NCBI GenBank assembly: GCA_016432725.1
Contig: JACJDG010000003.1
Coordinates: 3,782,001 to 3,846,000 of the forward strand
Source: Streptomyces sp. DHE7-1
GTDB lineage: Bacteria; Actinomycetota; Actinomycetes; Streptomycetales; Streptomycetaceae
Direction of reading: 5' to 3'
DNA: 64,000 bases
A program made the translations under genes and the position numbers. Each line of letters opens with the position of its first letter. Within the stretch, counting starts at the first letter, position 1. Below the pieces are notes generated by a model. That model was not told where the DNA came from. It saw only the letters and a list, made by a program, of their open reading frames with translations, and did not search any database. Below, piece by piece: positions 17,790 to 26,916 of the stretch.

Positions 17790-18020
17790 TTGGACACTAC
17801 ACAGAACACGGTCACCAGGAAGACCGCTTCCAGGGCGATCCTCGTCACGTTGCTTATCTTCGGCTGCGGTGATCTCGGGTTCCTCTCGGGCGTCTTCGCA
17901 GGTGTCGTCGGCAAGCTCCCCCTGTACGCGGCGACGGCAACCGGCGCCGGGGCATTCCTGCTGACACTCGGGATCGCTTTCCCGATCATGCTGTTCCTCG
18001 TTAAGGGCGACAACGACTGA
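17790..18020 (+). CDS. Small two-helix membrane protein of the AICE
   Basis: 76 residues from a TTG start with AGGAAAC upstream. A short polar N-terminus is followed by two hydrophobic helices (ILVTLLIFGCGDLGFLSGVF and ATATGAGAFLLTLGIAFPIM) and a short charged tail. I do not recognise a family. Located alone at the right end of the element, next to the attachment site, it could be an accessory gene such as entry exclusion, but nothing in the sequence proves it. Confidence 0.55.
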   Translation: MDTTQNTVTRKTASRAILVTLLIFGCGDLGFLSGVFAGVVGKLPLYAATATGAGAFLLTLGIAFPIMLFLVKGDND

Positions 18021-18276
18021 GGGACGGCGGCGGTTTCCCATGCGAGGGGGCCGCCGCCTCGCCATCCGATCAGTTTCTGCCCACCCGGTCGACGAGGAGG
18101 ACGAGGCCTGAGCGGCGGTCGGGTAAGCAGCAGCTGGAACAGCCCGCTACCCGACCGCTAGCCCGAGCCTCGTGTGTACGTCTTCGCACATCACGATTAC
18201 TGCCCGTGCCCCATCCGTGCCCGGTCGAGCGGGAAACCACGGGGCAACACGGAGCAGAGTGGGCACCGCATAACGG

Positions 18277-18313
18277 AACGGCCCCTGACCAGAAACCCAG
18301 GTCAGGGGCCGTT
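18277..18313 (-). terminator. Element-borne terminator of tRNA-Ser
   Basis: A 14-bp stem (AACGGCCCCTGACC, 18277-18290, with its complement at 18300-18313). It mirrors the chromosomal hairpin at 9249-9283 in stem sequence but not in loop, and lies just beyond the 3' end of the rebuilt tRNA-Ser. Confidence 0.7.
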
Positions 18314-18329
18314 CTCACTGCTCAGCAAG

Positions 18330-18387
18330 CGGAGGCGGTGGGATTTGAACCCACGGTGACATCGCTGCCACGACGGTTTTCAAGACC
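18330..18387 (-). repeat. Right attachment site within intact tRNA-Ser
   Basis: 58 bases identical to 9301-9358. It supplies the 3' part of tRNA-Ser, from the discriminator base back into the anticodon stem. The identity ends inside the anticodon stem, the usual crossover region for tRNA-targeting integrases. Confidence 0.9.
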
Positions 18388-18416
18388 GTTCCCTTAGGCC
18401 GCTCGGGCACACCTCC
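18330..18416 (-). tRNA. tRNA-Ser (anticodon TGA)
   Basis: 87 bases. Acceptor strands GGAGGTG and CGCCTCC pair with one G-T. The anticodon loop CTTGAAA carries TGA at 18380-18382, and a long variable arm is present as in all serine tRNAs. The discriminator is G and CCA is not encoded. The 5' part is chromosomal and the 3' part is supplied by the integrated element. Confidence 0.95.
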
Positions 18417-18523
18417 CCGCGCCCGCCCGTGATCGGCGGCGCGCGTACACAGTACCGGGCCGCCGCGGGGCGGGGGCACACCGGGGTGCCGCCGGTTCCC
18501 GCGCGGCACCCCCCGCGGAGGCG

Positions 18524-20019
<1,496 letters not shown>

Positions 20020-20348
20020 AGCTCTTCTCCTCGATCCACGGCTGTTGTTCCAGGTCGCACTCGGACACATACGCTCAGGCACGCTCGTCGCGGCGTGCAC
20101 GCCGGTCGCCCGTGCGGCAGGGGCCCGGTGCGACAGCTGTGCATGTTTCGGTGGTCCTCTTGTATGCAGTCAGCTTTTCCCATGGGCCGTCAGAGCACCA
20201 TAAGCGGTGGCTGTGGGTCCAGGGCCACTCTTTACATAGGATATTTCTCGCAAAAGTTTGACCGAGGTCCAGAACGGACGCCACCGTTCACCGCCCGGAC
20301 CGGCCGGTGCCGCCCCCGGGTACCCCGCGTCGGTGGCACCATGACGCG
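20020..20348. other. Divergent promoter region of htrA and the phosphodiesterase gene
   Basis: 329 bases. The only AT-rich part is 20225-20262, which probably holds one of the two promoters. No open reading frame, RNA gene or repeat of note was seen. Confidence 0.45.
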
Positions 20349-21176
20349 GTGACCCACGCACCACACCACACCGTCCAGGTCGTCGCCCACCGGGGGGCCT
20401 CCGAGGACGCGCCCGAGCACACCCTGGCCGCGTACAAGAAGGCGATCGAGGACGGAGCGGACGCCCTCGAGTGCGACGTACGGCTCACCGCCGACGGTCA
20501 TCTCGTCTGCGTCCACGACCGCCGGGTGAACCGGACCTCCAACGGCCGCGGGGCCGTGTCCGCGCTGGAGCTGGCCGATCTCGCCGCCCTGGACTTCGGC
20601 TCCTGGAAGACCCGCGAGGACTGGCGCGGGCGGGACGAGGAGCCGGACTGGGAGCACCGGCCGGAGGACCCGGCGGACACGTCCGTGCTCACCCTGGAGC
20701 GGCTGCTCGAGCTGGTCGCGGACTCCGGGCGGCGGGTAGAGCTGGCCATCGAGACCAAGCACCCCACGCGCTGGGCGGGACAGGTGGAGGAGCGGCTGCT
20801 GCATCTGCTGAAACGGTTCGGGCTCGACGCGCCGGCCTCGGCCGCCGAGTCGCCGGTCCGCGTCATGAGCTTCTCGGCGCGCTCGCTGCACCGGGTGCAC
20901 GCGGTCGCGCCGACGCTGCCGGCGGTCTACCTGATGCAGTTCGTCTCGCCCCGGCTGCGGGACGGGCGGCTCCCGGCGGGCGTGCGCATCGCGGGCCCCT
21001 CGATCCGCATCCTGCGCAGCCACCCGGCGTATGTGGAACGGCTGAAACGAGCCGGCCACCAGGTCCACGTCTGGACCGTGAACGAGCAGGCGGACGTCGA
21101 TCTGTGCGTGGAACTGGGCGTCGACGCCATCATCACCAACCGCCCGCGCGCGGTGCTGTCCCGGCTGGGCCGCTGA
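20349..21176 (+). CDS. Glycerophosphodiester phosphodiesterase
   Basis: 275 residues of the GDPD TIM-barrel family. It hydrolyses glycerophosphodiesters to glycerol 3-phosphate and an alcohol. Metal and catalytic residues are in VAHRGASEDAPEHT (first His-Arg-Gly), DALECDVRLTADGHLVCVHD and ELAIETKHP. The C-terminal HQVHVWTVNEQADVDLCVEL is a typical end of the barrel. There is no signal peptide, so it acts in the cytoplasm. The GTG at 20349 is preferred over an upstream in-frame start because homologues begin just before the first barrel strand. Confidence 0.9.
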   Translation: MTHAPHHTVQVVAHRGASEDAPEHTLAAYKKAIEDGADALECDVRLTADGHLVCVHDRRVNRTSNGRGAVSALELADLAALDFGSWKTREDWRGRDEEPDWEHRPEDPADTSVLTLERLLELVADSGRRVELAIETKHPTRWAGQVEERLLHLLKRFGLDAPASAAESPVRVMSFSARSLHRVHAVAPTLPAVYLMQFVSPRLRDGRLPAGVRIAGPSIRILRSHPAYVERLKRAGHQVHVWTVNEQADVDLCVELGVDAIITNRPRAVLSRLGR

Positions 21177-21357
21177 GCGGAAGGAACCCCGGGCCCCGGG
21201 CACGGCCGCGTCGCCGGACACGAAAGGCGGGTAAGGACCGGTGCGCGGCTCTTGACCCCGGCCGCACGGCTGCAGCATCCTCCGTTCTCGGCCACACCCA
21301 CGAAATCCAGCCACAGAGTGACCGGCCCGTCACGGGGAGTGCTCCGGCGTATTCGTC

Positions 21358-22014
21358 ATGTGTGCAGACGTTGCGAATGCGTCAGCGGAAGAGGACTGGC
21401 CGGTTTCCGGTACAGGCCGTTGGGGCATCCACACCGTGGCGTGGGGCGAAGGAGGTCTCGGGGTGGCGTTGGTGGTGGCACAGGAGGTGCCCACGTCGTC
21501 GAGCATGGCCGTTCCCCATGGCCCTGCGGGCGTGGGGAAGGCGAGACACCGGATGCGGGCGCAACTGCGCGGCGGCGGGGTGTCGGAGTCGGTGGTCGAC
21601 GACGCCGTACTGATCCTTTCCGAACTCTTGAGCAACGCCTGCAAACACGGGCGGCCGCTCGGGGACGCCCAGGCCGGCGACGGCGCGGTGCGCGCCGCGT
21701 GGAAGGTGGACGCGCGCGGACGGCTCATCGTCGAGGTGACGGACGGCGGCGGTCCGACCCGCCCCGCCCCGGCGACTCCGTCGGTCACCGCGCACGGCGG
21801 CCGCGGGCTGAACATCATCACGGCACTCGCCGACGACTGGGGCGTCCGGGACGACATCCAGGGCGAGGTGACGGTCTGGGTCGTGGTCCACGAGGACGTT
21901 CATGATCCGGACGCCGGGTGCCGGCGCGGGGGTTTCGCTACGCGCGTCACCGCGTCCCCGGTCCCGGCCATGGCCGAACTGGACTTCGCCGACGCGTTCG
22001 ACGAACTGGGCTGA
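21358..22014 (+). CDS. RsbW-like ATP-binding regulatory protein
   Basis: 218 residues with a GHKL (HATPase_c) ATP-binding domain. The N box is LSELLSNACKHGRP, the G1-like box VTDGGGPTRP and the G2-like box GGRGLNIITAL. It has no histidine-phosphotransfer domain, so it belongs to the anti-sigma or switch kinases that are numerous in Streptomyces. The N-terminal ~45 residues and the C-terminal ~40 are unique. No antagonist or sigma gene adjoins it. The partner is unknown. Confidence 0.82.
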   Translation: MCADVANASAEEDWPVSGTGRWGIHTVAWGEGGLGVALVVAQEVPTSSSMAVPHGPAGVGKARHRMRAQLRGGGVSESVVDDAVLILSELLSNACKHGRPLGDAQAGDGAVRAAWKVDARGRLIVEVTDGGGPTRPAPATPSVTAHGGRGLNIITALADDWGVRDDIQGEVTVWVVVHEDVHDPDAGCRRGGFATRVTASPVPAMAELDFADAFDELG

Positions 22015-22155
22015 GCGCGGGGCCCGTCGGGCGGGCTGCGGCCGTACGCCGGCGGCGTCGCCCGCGTGTCCGTTGTCCACAGGTTCCCGTGGGTCAGGGC
22101 GCGAACGGCTAGGCTCCCGCCCGTACCAGACGAGCCGTAACCGGGAGACCCCACG

Positions 22156-23121
22156 ATGGCCAAGAAGCGACCCCAGACGAAGGCCAAGCGCCCCCAGCAG
22201 GCAGACGCGGACATCCCGGTGGTCGGCGCCCGCGAGCCCTGCCCCTGCGGCAGCGGCCGGCGCTACAAGGCGTGTCACGGCCGGGCCGCCGCGCACGCCG
22301 TGACCGAGCTGGTGCGCCGCCCGTTCGAGGGGCTGCCGGGCGAGTGCGACTGGGTGGCGCTGCGCGAGCTGGTGCCGGCCGCCACCGTCGAACTGACCCT
22401 CGCCGGCGGCCTGCCGGAGGGCGTCCCCTCGGTCACGCTGGCCACGGTGCTGCCGATGGCCTGGCCCGCGCTGCGCCGCGACGACGGCTCGGTCCTGATC
22501 GGCCTCCAGAACGACACGCCCTCCGGTGACATCAGCCGCGACCTCGCCGACACCCTCCGGCGCGCGCTCGAGGCGACGCCGGGCTCCCCGGTGGAGGGCC
22601 GCCGCGCGCCCGCCGAGGGCCCGAGGCTGCAGGAGCTGCTCGACCCCGAGGGCCCGTTCGAGCCGGTCGTGCACAGCGGCTTCGAGTTCTGGGTGCCGGA
22701 CGCGGAGAACGCCACGCCGGAGGTGACCGCCTCCCTCGAGCGGGCCAACGCCGCCGCCATCCCGACCGTGAAGCTGTCCGGCGTGGACGCCGCGTACTGG
22801 TGCGAGACCCCGGAGAAGAACCACCTGCGCTGGGTCATGCCGCACCCGGAGGAGCAGCTTCTGGACGCTCTCGCCCGGCTGCACGCGGCGGGCCGCTCCA
22901 GCCTCGGCGAGGGCACCCGGCTGGTGGGCTCCTTCCGTGCTCACGGGCTCACGGTGCCGGTGTGGGACCTGCCGAGCGGGGTCACGGCCGAGGACGTGGA
23001 GAAGCCGGCCGCCGAGTTCGCCGAACGGCTCGCCGCCGCCCTCGCGTCCGCGGAGCCGCTCGCCCCCGAGGAGCGCCGGGCCCGCGGTGGACTCACCAAC
23101 CGGCAGGTCACGCTCAGCTGA
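22156..23121 (+). CDS. SEC-C motif protein with DUF5926-like body
   Basis: 321 residues. A lysine-rich N-terminus (MAKKRPQTKAKRPQQ) precedes a SEC-C zinc motif, EPCPCGSGRRYKACHG, of the kind found at the SecA C-terminus. The remaining ~270 residues form an actinobacterial domain of unknown function (DUF5926 type) ending in LTNRQVTLS. It could bind ribosome or SecB-like partners, but no role is established. A good AACCGGGAG-like site precedes the ATG at 22156. A strong hairpin follows at 23285. Confidence 0.82.
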   Translation: MAKKRPQTKAKRPQQADADIPVVGAREPCPCGSGRRYKACHGRAAAHAVTELVRRPFEGLPGECDWVALRELVPAATVELTLAGGLPEGVPSVTLATVLPMAWPALRRDDGSVLIGLQNDTPSGDISRDLADTLRRALEATPGSPVEGRRAPAEGPRLQELLDPEGPFEPVVHSGFEFWVPDAENATPEVTASLERANAAAIPTVKLSGVDAAYWCETPEKNHLRWVMPHPEEQLLDALARLHAAGRSSLGEGTRLVGSFRAHGLTVPVWDLPSGVTAEDVEKPAAEFAERLAAALASAEPLAPEERRARGGLTNRQVTLS

Positions 23122-23284
23122 CGTGCCGCGACGCCCGCCCCACGGCTGACCGACCGGTCAGCCGTGACGGCCGAACGGGCATCGGGTGACTCCTGTCACA
23201 ACTGCCCGGCACGACAGTGGAATCGGTGTCCGAATAGCCGAGATCGAATTTGCGAACCGCCGATCTCTTGTTACCGTTCCAGTA

Positions 23285-23323
23285 GCCCGGTTGCTGGTGC
23301 ATCCCCGTCGCCAGCAACCGGGC
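23285..23323 (+). terminator. Strong hairpin, terminator or end of a small RNA
   Basis: A 13-bp stem GCCCGGTTGCTGG (23285-23297) with its complement at 23311-23323, then CTTTCC. It lies 164 bases after the SEC-C gene stop. The preceding AT-richer segment (about 23215-23280) could hold a promoter, so a short independent transcript ending here is possible. Confidence 0.6.
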
Positions 23324-23378
23324 CTTTCCATGTCCGCGTCCGGTGGACAGACCGCGGGGATGCGTCAACTGGCGTCTG

Positions 23379-23966
23379 TCAGTTCGGAGTTGCTCCCGAG
23401 CGCAGCAGCAGCGGCTCGTCGGAGCCGCGCACGGCGAACTCGGTGACGGCCGTGTAGGCGTCCGGCGCGCCCCGGGTGTGCTCGCGGGGCGTCTCACAGG
23501 TGGCGGGCTCGTCGTCGGAACCGGCGGCGCAGTGGATCTGCACGGTCCGGCCGCCCGGTCCCATCATGCTCAGCACGGGGTCCATGGCCTCGCCGGTGGC
23601 GTTGCGGTAGTAGGTGCGCGCCCAGGTGTCCTCGCCCTGGGTCAGCACACAGGTCTGCGCCTCGACGCCGTCCGAGGAGGAGAGCTCCGGTCCGCAGCGG
23701 GCCGCGGTGGCCAGCCCCAGGCCGAGCCGCCGGGGCGAGCGAGAGGGGGCCGCGGAGGGCATCTTCGCGTCACCGCCCGCGGCTTCCCGGCCGCCCGCCC
23801 GCCGGGGCGCCGCGGCGTCGCCCACCTGTCCCGTGGACGCCACCGCCAGCGGCAGGGCGACCACGGCCACCACGATGCCCGCCAGGGCGAGCAGACGGAG
23901 CCTTCGGGAGTCCGGCCCGCCGCGGTGCGGCGACCGTGTGCGGTCACCCCCAGAAATGCGCAGCAT
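23379..23966 (-). CDS. Membrane-anchored or exported protein of unknown function
   Basis: 195 residues. The basic N-terminus (SPHRGGPDSRRLR) is followed by one hydrophobic segment (LLALAGIVVAVVALPLAV) that is either a signal or a membrane anchor. The outside part has a Ser/Pro/Ala linker and a ~100-residue domain with three or four cysteines (ARCGPELS, AQTCVLTQ, IHCAAGSD, ATCETP), likely in disulfides. No family recognised. It lies 55 bases after the prim-pol-like gene and may be cotranscribed with it. Confidence 0.65.
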   Translation of the reverse strand: MLRISGGDRTRSPHRGGPDSRRLRLLALAGIVVAVVALPLAVASTGQVGDAAAPRRAGGREAAGGDAKMPSAAPSRSPRRLGLGLATAARCGPELSSSDGVEAQTCVLTQGEDTWARTYYRNATGEAMDPVLSMMGPGGRTVQIHCAAGSDDEPATCETPREHTRGAPDAYTAVTEFAVRGSDEPLLLRSGATPN

Positions 23967-24021
23967 GTAGCGGAAGATAACGACCGCGGACGGGCGGAAG
24001 CCGTGTCCGCGCCGGACACTC

Positions 24022-24687
24022 CTACAACTCGGGCGCGCTCACACCCGTACGAGTGAGGGCGTCGACCACGGCGTCCACCACCGCCTCCACGTCGGGCACC
24101 CAGGGCGAGGCCGAGCCGGGCAGCGGGGCACGCTCCCAGCGGACGGCGCCCTGACCGGTCTCGGACGGCGGCAGGGCGATGTAGCCGCCCTCCCCGTGGA
24201 AACGCAGGGATCCGGGCACGAAGTCCTTGGCGTAGAGCAGTTCGCCGAGCTGCTCCATGGAGTACGGCTTGACGAGCACGGCCCAGCGGGTGGGCGAGGC
24301 GACCACCGGACCGAGACGCATGCCCCGCCGGTCGAGCAGGTCGAGGGCGCGGGCCGCCGCGGCCGCCGGCAGGCTGACCGCGCAGGGCGCCGTACCGCCG
24401 GTGGCGAGGACGATGGGCGCGCCCGGCCGGTTGGTCCACCACCAGCGCACCATGCGCCCGTCGGTGGTGGCCGCGAGCAGACCGGGGTCGAAGGGGTGGG
24501 CGCCGGGCACCGTGCACTCCGGGTCCGGGCAGGCGCAGCGGGCCCGGCCCTGCGGGTCCGGAGCCACACCCGGGAGTACCGGCCACTGCCATTCCGTCGC
24601 GAAGGTCAGGGCCGCGCTGATCGGCTCAGGCCTCCCGTCGTCGCGCCTGGACAGGAGCCTGCGTCGCCTTCCGAGGATCTCGCGCAT
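24022..24687 (-). CDS. Prim-pol-like protein lacking catalytic residues
   Basis: 221 residues matching the N-terminal bifunctional primase/polymerase family by fold landmarks: a Cys-rich RARCACPDPECTVPGAHPF, a WWWTNRPGAP strand and GEGGYIALPPSETG near the end. The DxD of active enzymes is replaced (CAVSLP), and the third metal-binding Asp by His or Gly (LRFHGEGG). Such versions are conserved in Streptomyces chromosomes, so a non-catalytic, perhaps nucleotide-binding, regulatory role is more likely than DNA synthesis. Confidence 0.72.
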   Translation of the reverse strand: MREILGRRRRLLSRRDDGRPEPISAALTFATEWQWPVLPGVAPDPQGRARCACPDPECTVPGAHPFDPGLLAATTDGRMVRWWWTNRPGAPIVLATGGTAPCAVSLPAAAAARALDLLDRRGMRLGPVVASPTRWAVLVKPYSMEQLGELLYAKDFVPGSLRFHGEGGYIALPPSETGQGAVRWERAPLPGSASPWVPDVEAVVDAVVDALTRTGVSAPEL

Positions 24688-25314
24688 GAGCGCTCGTTCC
24701 TTTCCGTTGCACCGCTGGCAACACCGTGGACCACATCACACCATGTGTCGATCTCTGCACTGTGCGTACCTGTTGGCGCATCACACCCCTGCGCACGGCA
24801 GGGGGACCCCTGGGGTCGGTCGGCGGCCGCGTCCTCAGTGCGTCCATCGGAAGCACGGGCGCGGCGCGGGGGTGGCGAAGTATGGCGTTTTGCCGTCGCG
24901 CGTGTTTCTCTCCGCCTCCGCCACGGGAGGATGGGGCTCGGCCGTCGATGGTTATGACGTCCGGGTCCGGCGCCAGGTTCCGGGTGGCACCCAACCACCC
25001 CTGGCCTTCATCGAGTACGTACCCATCACGACCGTTGTGACGCTCCGTGGAACGACGCCAGTCGACCGCAAAGAGCCGTTACCCGAGGCAGTTTTAGGCC
25101 AACTTGGCAGTAAGGCAAGGGTTTCGAGAGAAAGCCACTTCAAACCCATGGACACCAGGAATCCCCGCAGGACAATGCTGGACATCCCCTCACGAGTGCG
25201 TGTACATGTGGAGACACTGCTAGCGGCGCAGAATGACATGGGGGTTTGCGATGCTTCTGAGCACTACGCACCGGTCTGAAGGCCGGACGCCATGAACGCC
25301 CCCACCCTCCGAAA
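24688..25314. other. Region upstream of the PP2C gene with a probable hidden N-terminal coding part
   Basis: 627 bases. From about 25000 on, base composition is lower in GC than in the neighbouring genes. An ATG at 25175 opens MLDIPSRVRVHVETLLAAQN and continues to a TGA at 25277, then in the same frame PDAMNAPTLRK to 25314, where the frame of the phosphatase gene takes over. This part is best explained as the phosphatase N-terminus interrupted by errors. The first ~300 bases hold the promoter of the minus-strand gene and nothing else evident. Confidence 0.45.
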
Positions 25315-26724
25315 GTGGCTGGAATCGATCCAACGGTTCCCACTCCCGCACACACTGTCGCGCCCGCACCCCCCGCCCCGGACGCCGCCCATGCCCCGGA
25401 CGCCGCGCTTCCGCCCAGAAGCACCCCCGCCCCCGCCGGCCCCGCCCCCGGGACGCTGCTGCAGGACCGGCTGGCCGGCTGGGTCTCCGACCTCACGACC
25501 CTCCACGAGCTGACCGAGCGCCTGTCCGCGACGAACGCGCTCGAACCCGCCCTCCAGGAGCTGCTGAGCGCCGGCTCGGCCCTGGTCGGCGCCCGCCGCG
25601 GCCTGGTCGCCCTGGAACCCGCCGACGGACTCGGCCCCCGCACCACCGCCGGGCTCGGTCTCGGCCGCGCCGATCTCGGCCATCTGGAGACCGTGCCGCG
25701 CGACGCCCTGCCGCACGGCACCCTCCTCGACGCCGGCGGCACGGGCGCGCGCGACGGAGTCGCCCACCCCGACCTCTTCGCCGAGGACGGTCTGGACCCC
25801 CGCCACCGGGAGGTCGCCGCCCGCCTCGGCTACGCCGCCAGCTACGCCCTGCCGCTGTCCACCGGGTCCGCCGGGCACCTCGGTGCCGCCGTGTGGCTCT
25901 ACGACGAGCCCGCCGAGCCGGACGAGCGCCGCCGTCACCTGGCCGGCCTCTACGTCCGGCACGCCTCGGAGCACCTGGCCCGGCTGCTGGAAGTGGAGCG
26001 CACGCGCGCGCGTATGGCCACCATCACCGAGGAGCTGCTCCCGTCCCGGCTGCCCCGGGTCGCCGGCGTCCAGCTCGCCGCCCGGCACCGCACCTCCCCG
26101 CGCGGCGGCGGCGACTGGTACGACGCGCTGCCGCTGCCCGACGCCGCCCTCGGCCTCTCCGTCGGCTCGGTCACCGGCTCCGGGACCAGCGCAGTGGCCG
26201 CCATGGGCCGGCTGCGCGCCTCCCTGCGGGCCTACGCCGTGATGGAGGGCGAGGACCCGGTCGCCGTGCTGTCCGACCTGGAGCTGCTGCTGCGGCTGAC
26301 CGAGCCGGCGCGTTCGGCGACCGCGCTGTTCGCCTACTGTGAACCGGCGCTGCGCCGGGTCACCCTGGCCGGTGCAGGCCACAGCCCGCCGCTGCTGATC
26401 GGTGAACGGCGCACCGAGTTCGCCGAGACCTCCGTCTCCGCGCCGCTCGGCATGCTCGCCTGCTGGGAGGCGCCCAGCGTGGAGGTCCAGGCCGAGGCGG
26501 GGGACACCGTCCTGCTCTACACGGACGGGCTGCTGCACCGGACCGGAGACCCGATGGACCGCGCCTTCGCCCGGCTGCACGCGGCGGCCGCGAGCATCCC
26601 GCGCGGGCTGCGCCACGACCCCGAGGCCGTCACCGACCACGTGCTGCGCACCGTGCTGCCGGACGGCCGGGACACGGCGGACAGTCCGGAGGACGTGGTC
26701 CTGCTCGCCGCCCGCTTCGACTGA
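25315..26724 (+). CDS. PP2C-type (SpoIIE/RsbU-like) protein phosphatase with GAF-like sensor
   Basis: 469 residues from GTG 25315. A Pro/Ala linker leads to a GAF-like domain (about residues 60-215: TDLHEL-type helix LTTLHELTERLS, later HREVAARLGYAASYALPL). The phosphatase domain follows, with GGGDWYDALPL and VGSVTGSGTSAVAAM, LAGAGHSPPLL and LLYTDGLLHR. It would dephosphorylate an anti-sigma antagonist in a partner-switch cascade, and RsbW-like ATPases lie at 21358 and 29110. The true start may be upstream at 25175, but that part is interrupted by a stop and a frameshift. Confidence 0.83.
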   Translation: MAGIDPTVPTPAHTVAPAPPAPDAAHAPDAALPPRSTPAPAGPAPGTLLQDRLAGWVSDLTTLHELTERLSATNALEPALQELLSAGSALVGARRGLVALEPADGLGPRTTAGLGLGRADLGHLETVPRDALPHGTLLDAGGTGARDGVAHPDLFAEDGLDPRHREVAARLGYAASYALPLSTGSAGHLGAAVWLYDEPAEPDERRRHLAGLYVRHASEHLARLLEVERTRARMATITEELLPSRLPRVAGVQLAARHRTSPRGGGDWYDALPLPDAALGLSVGSVTGSGTSAVAAMGRLRASLRAYAVMEGEDPVAVLSDLELLLRLTEPARSATALFAYCEPALRRVTLAGAGHSPPLLIGERRTEFAETSVSAPLGMLACWEAPSVEVQAEAGDTVLLYTDGLLHRTGDPMDRAFARLHAAAASIPRGLRHDPEAVTDHVLRTVLPDGRDTADSPEDVVLLAARFD

Positions 26725-26916
26725 GCACCGCCACCCGGGCACCGCCCGCCACCCGGCGTGACCGGCCCCGGACCGTCTGGCATGACCGGCCATAACAGCC
26801 GTTCCGGCCACGGTCCGCCTCCGGTGCGACCGTACGATGATGGAGGTCCCCGCTCGGCCACAAGCAGGAGCGTCGCGGGCCCCGGGGAGATCACATGGCG
26901 TATCGAGGAGGATCAC

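Larger units (their letters stand above)
9301..18387. mobile_element. Actinomycete integrative and conjugative element (AICE, pSAM2 type) in tRNA-Ser(TGA)
   Basis: About 9.1 kb flanked by a 58-bp direct repeat (9301-9358 and 18330-18387) that is the 3' part of tRNA-Ser. Gene order on the minus strand from right to left is: small protein, traSA, spdB, spdA-like, spdD, GGDEF protein, zinc-ribbon protein, repSA, xis, int. The GntR-type korSA homologue is divergent on the right. This is the pSAM2/SLP1 arrangement: tyrosine integrase, excisionase, rolling-circle Rep, one FtsK-type DNA pump, spread genes and a GntR repressor. No Nudix-type pif gene is present. All core functions are represented, so the element is probably functional if the two frameshifts are sequencing errors. 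Confidence 0.93.
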
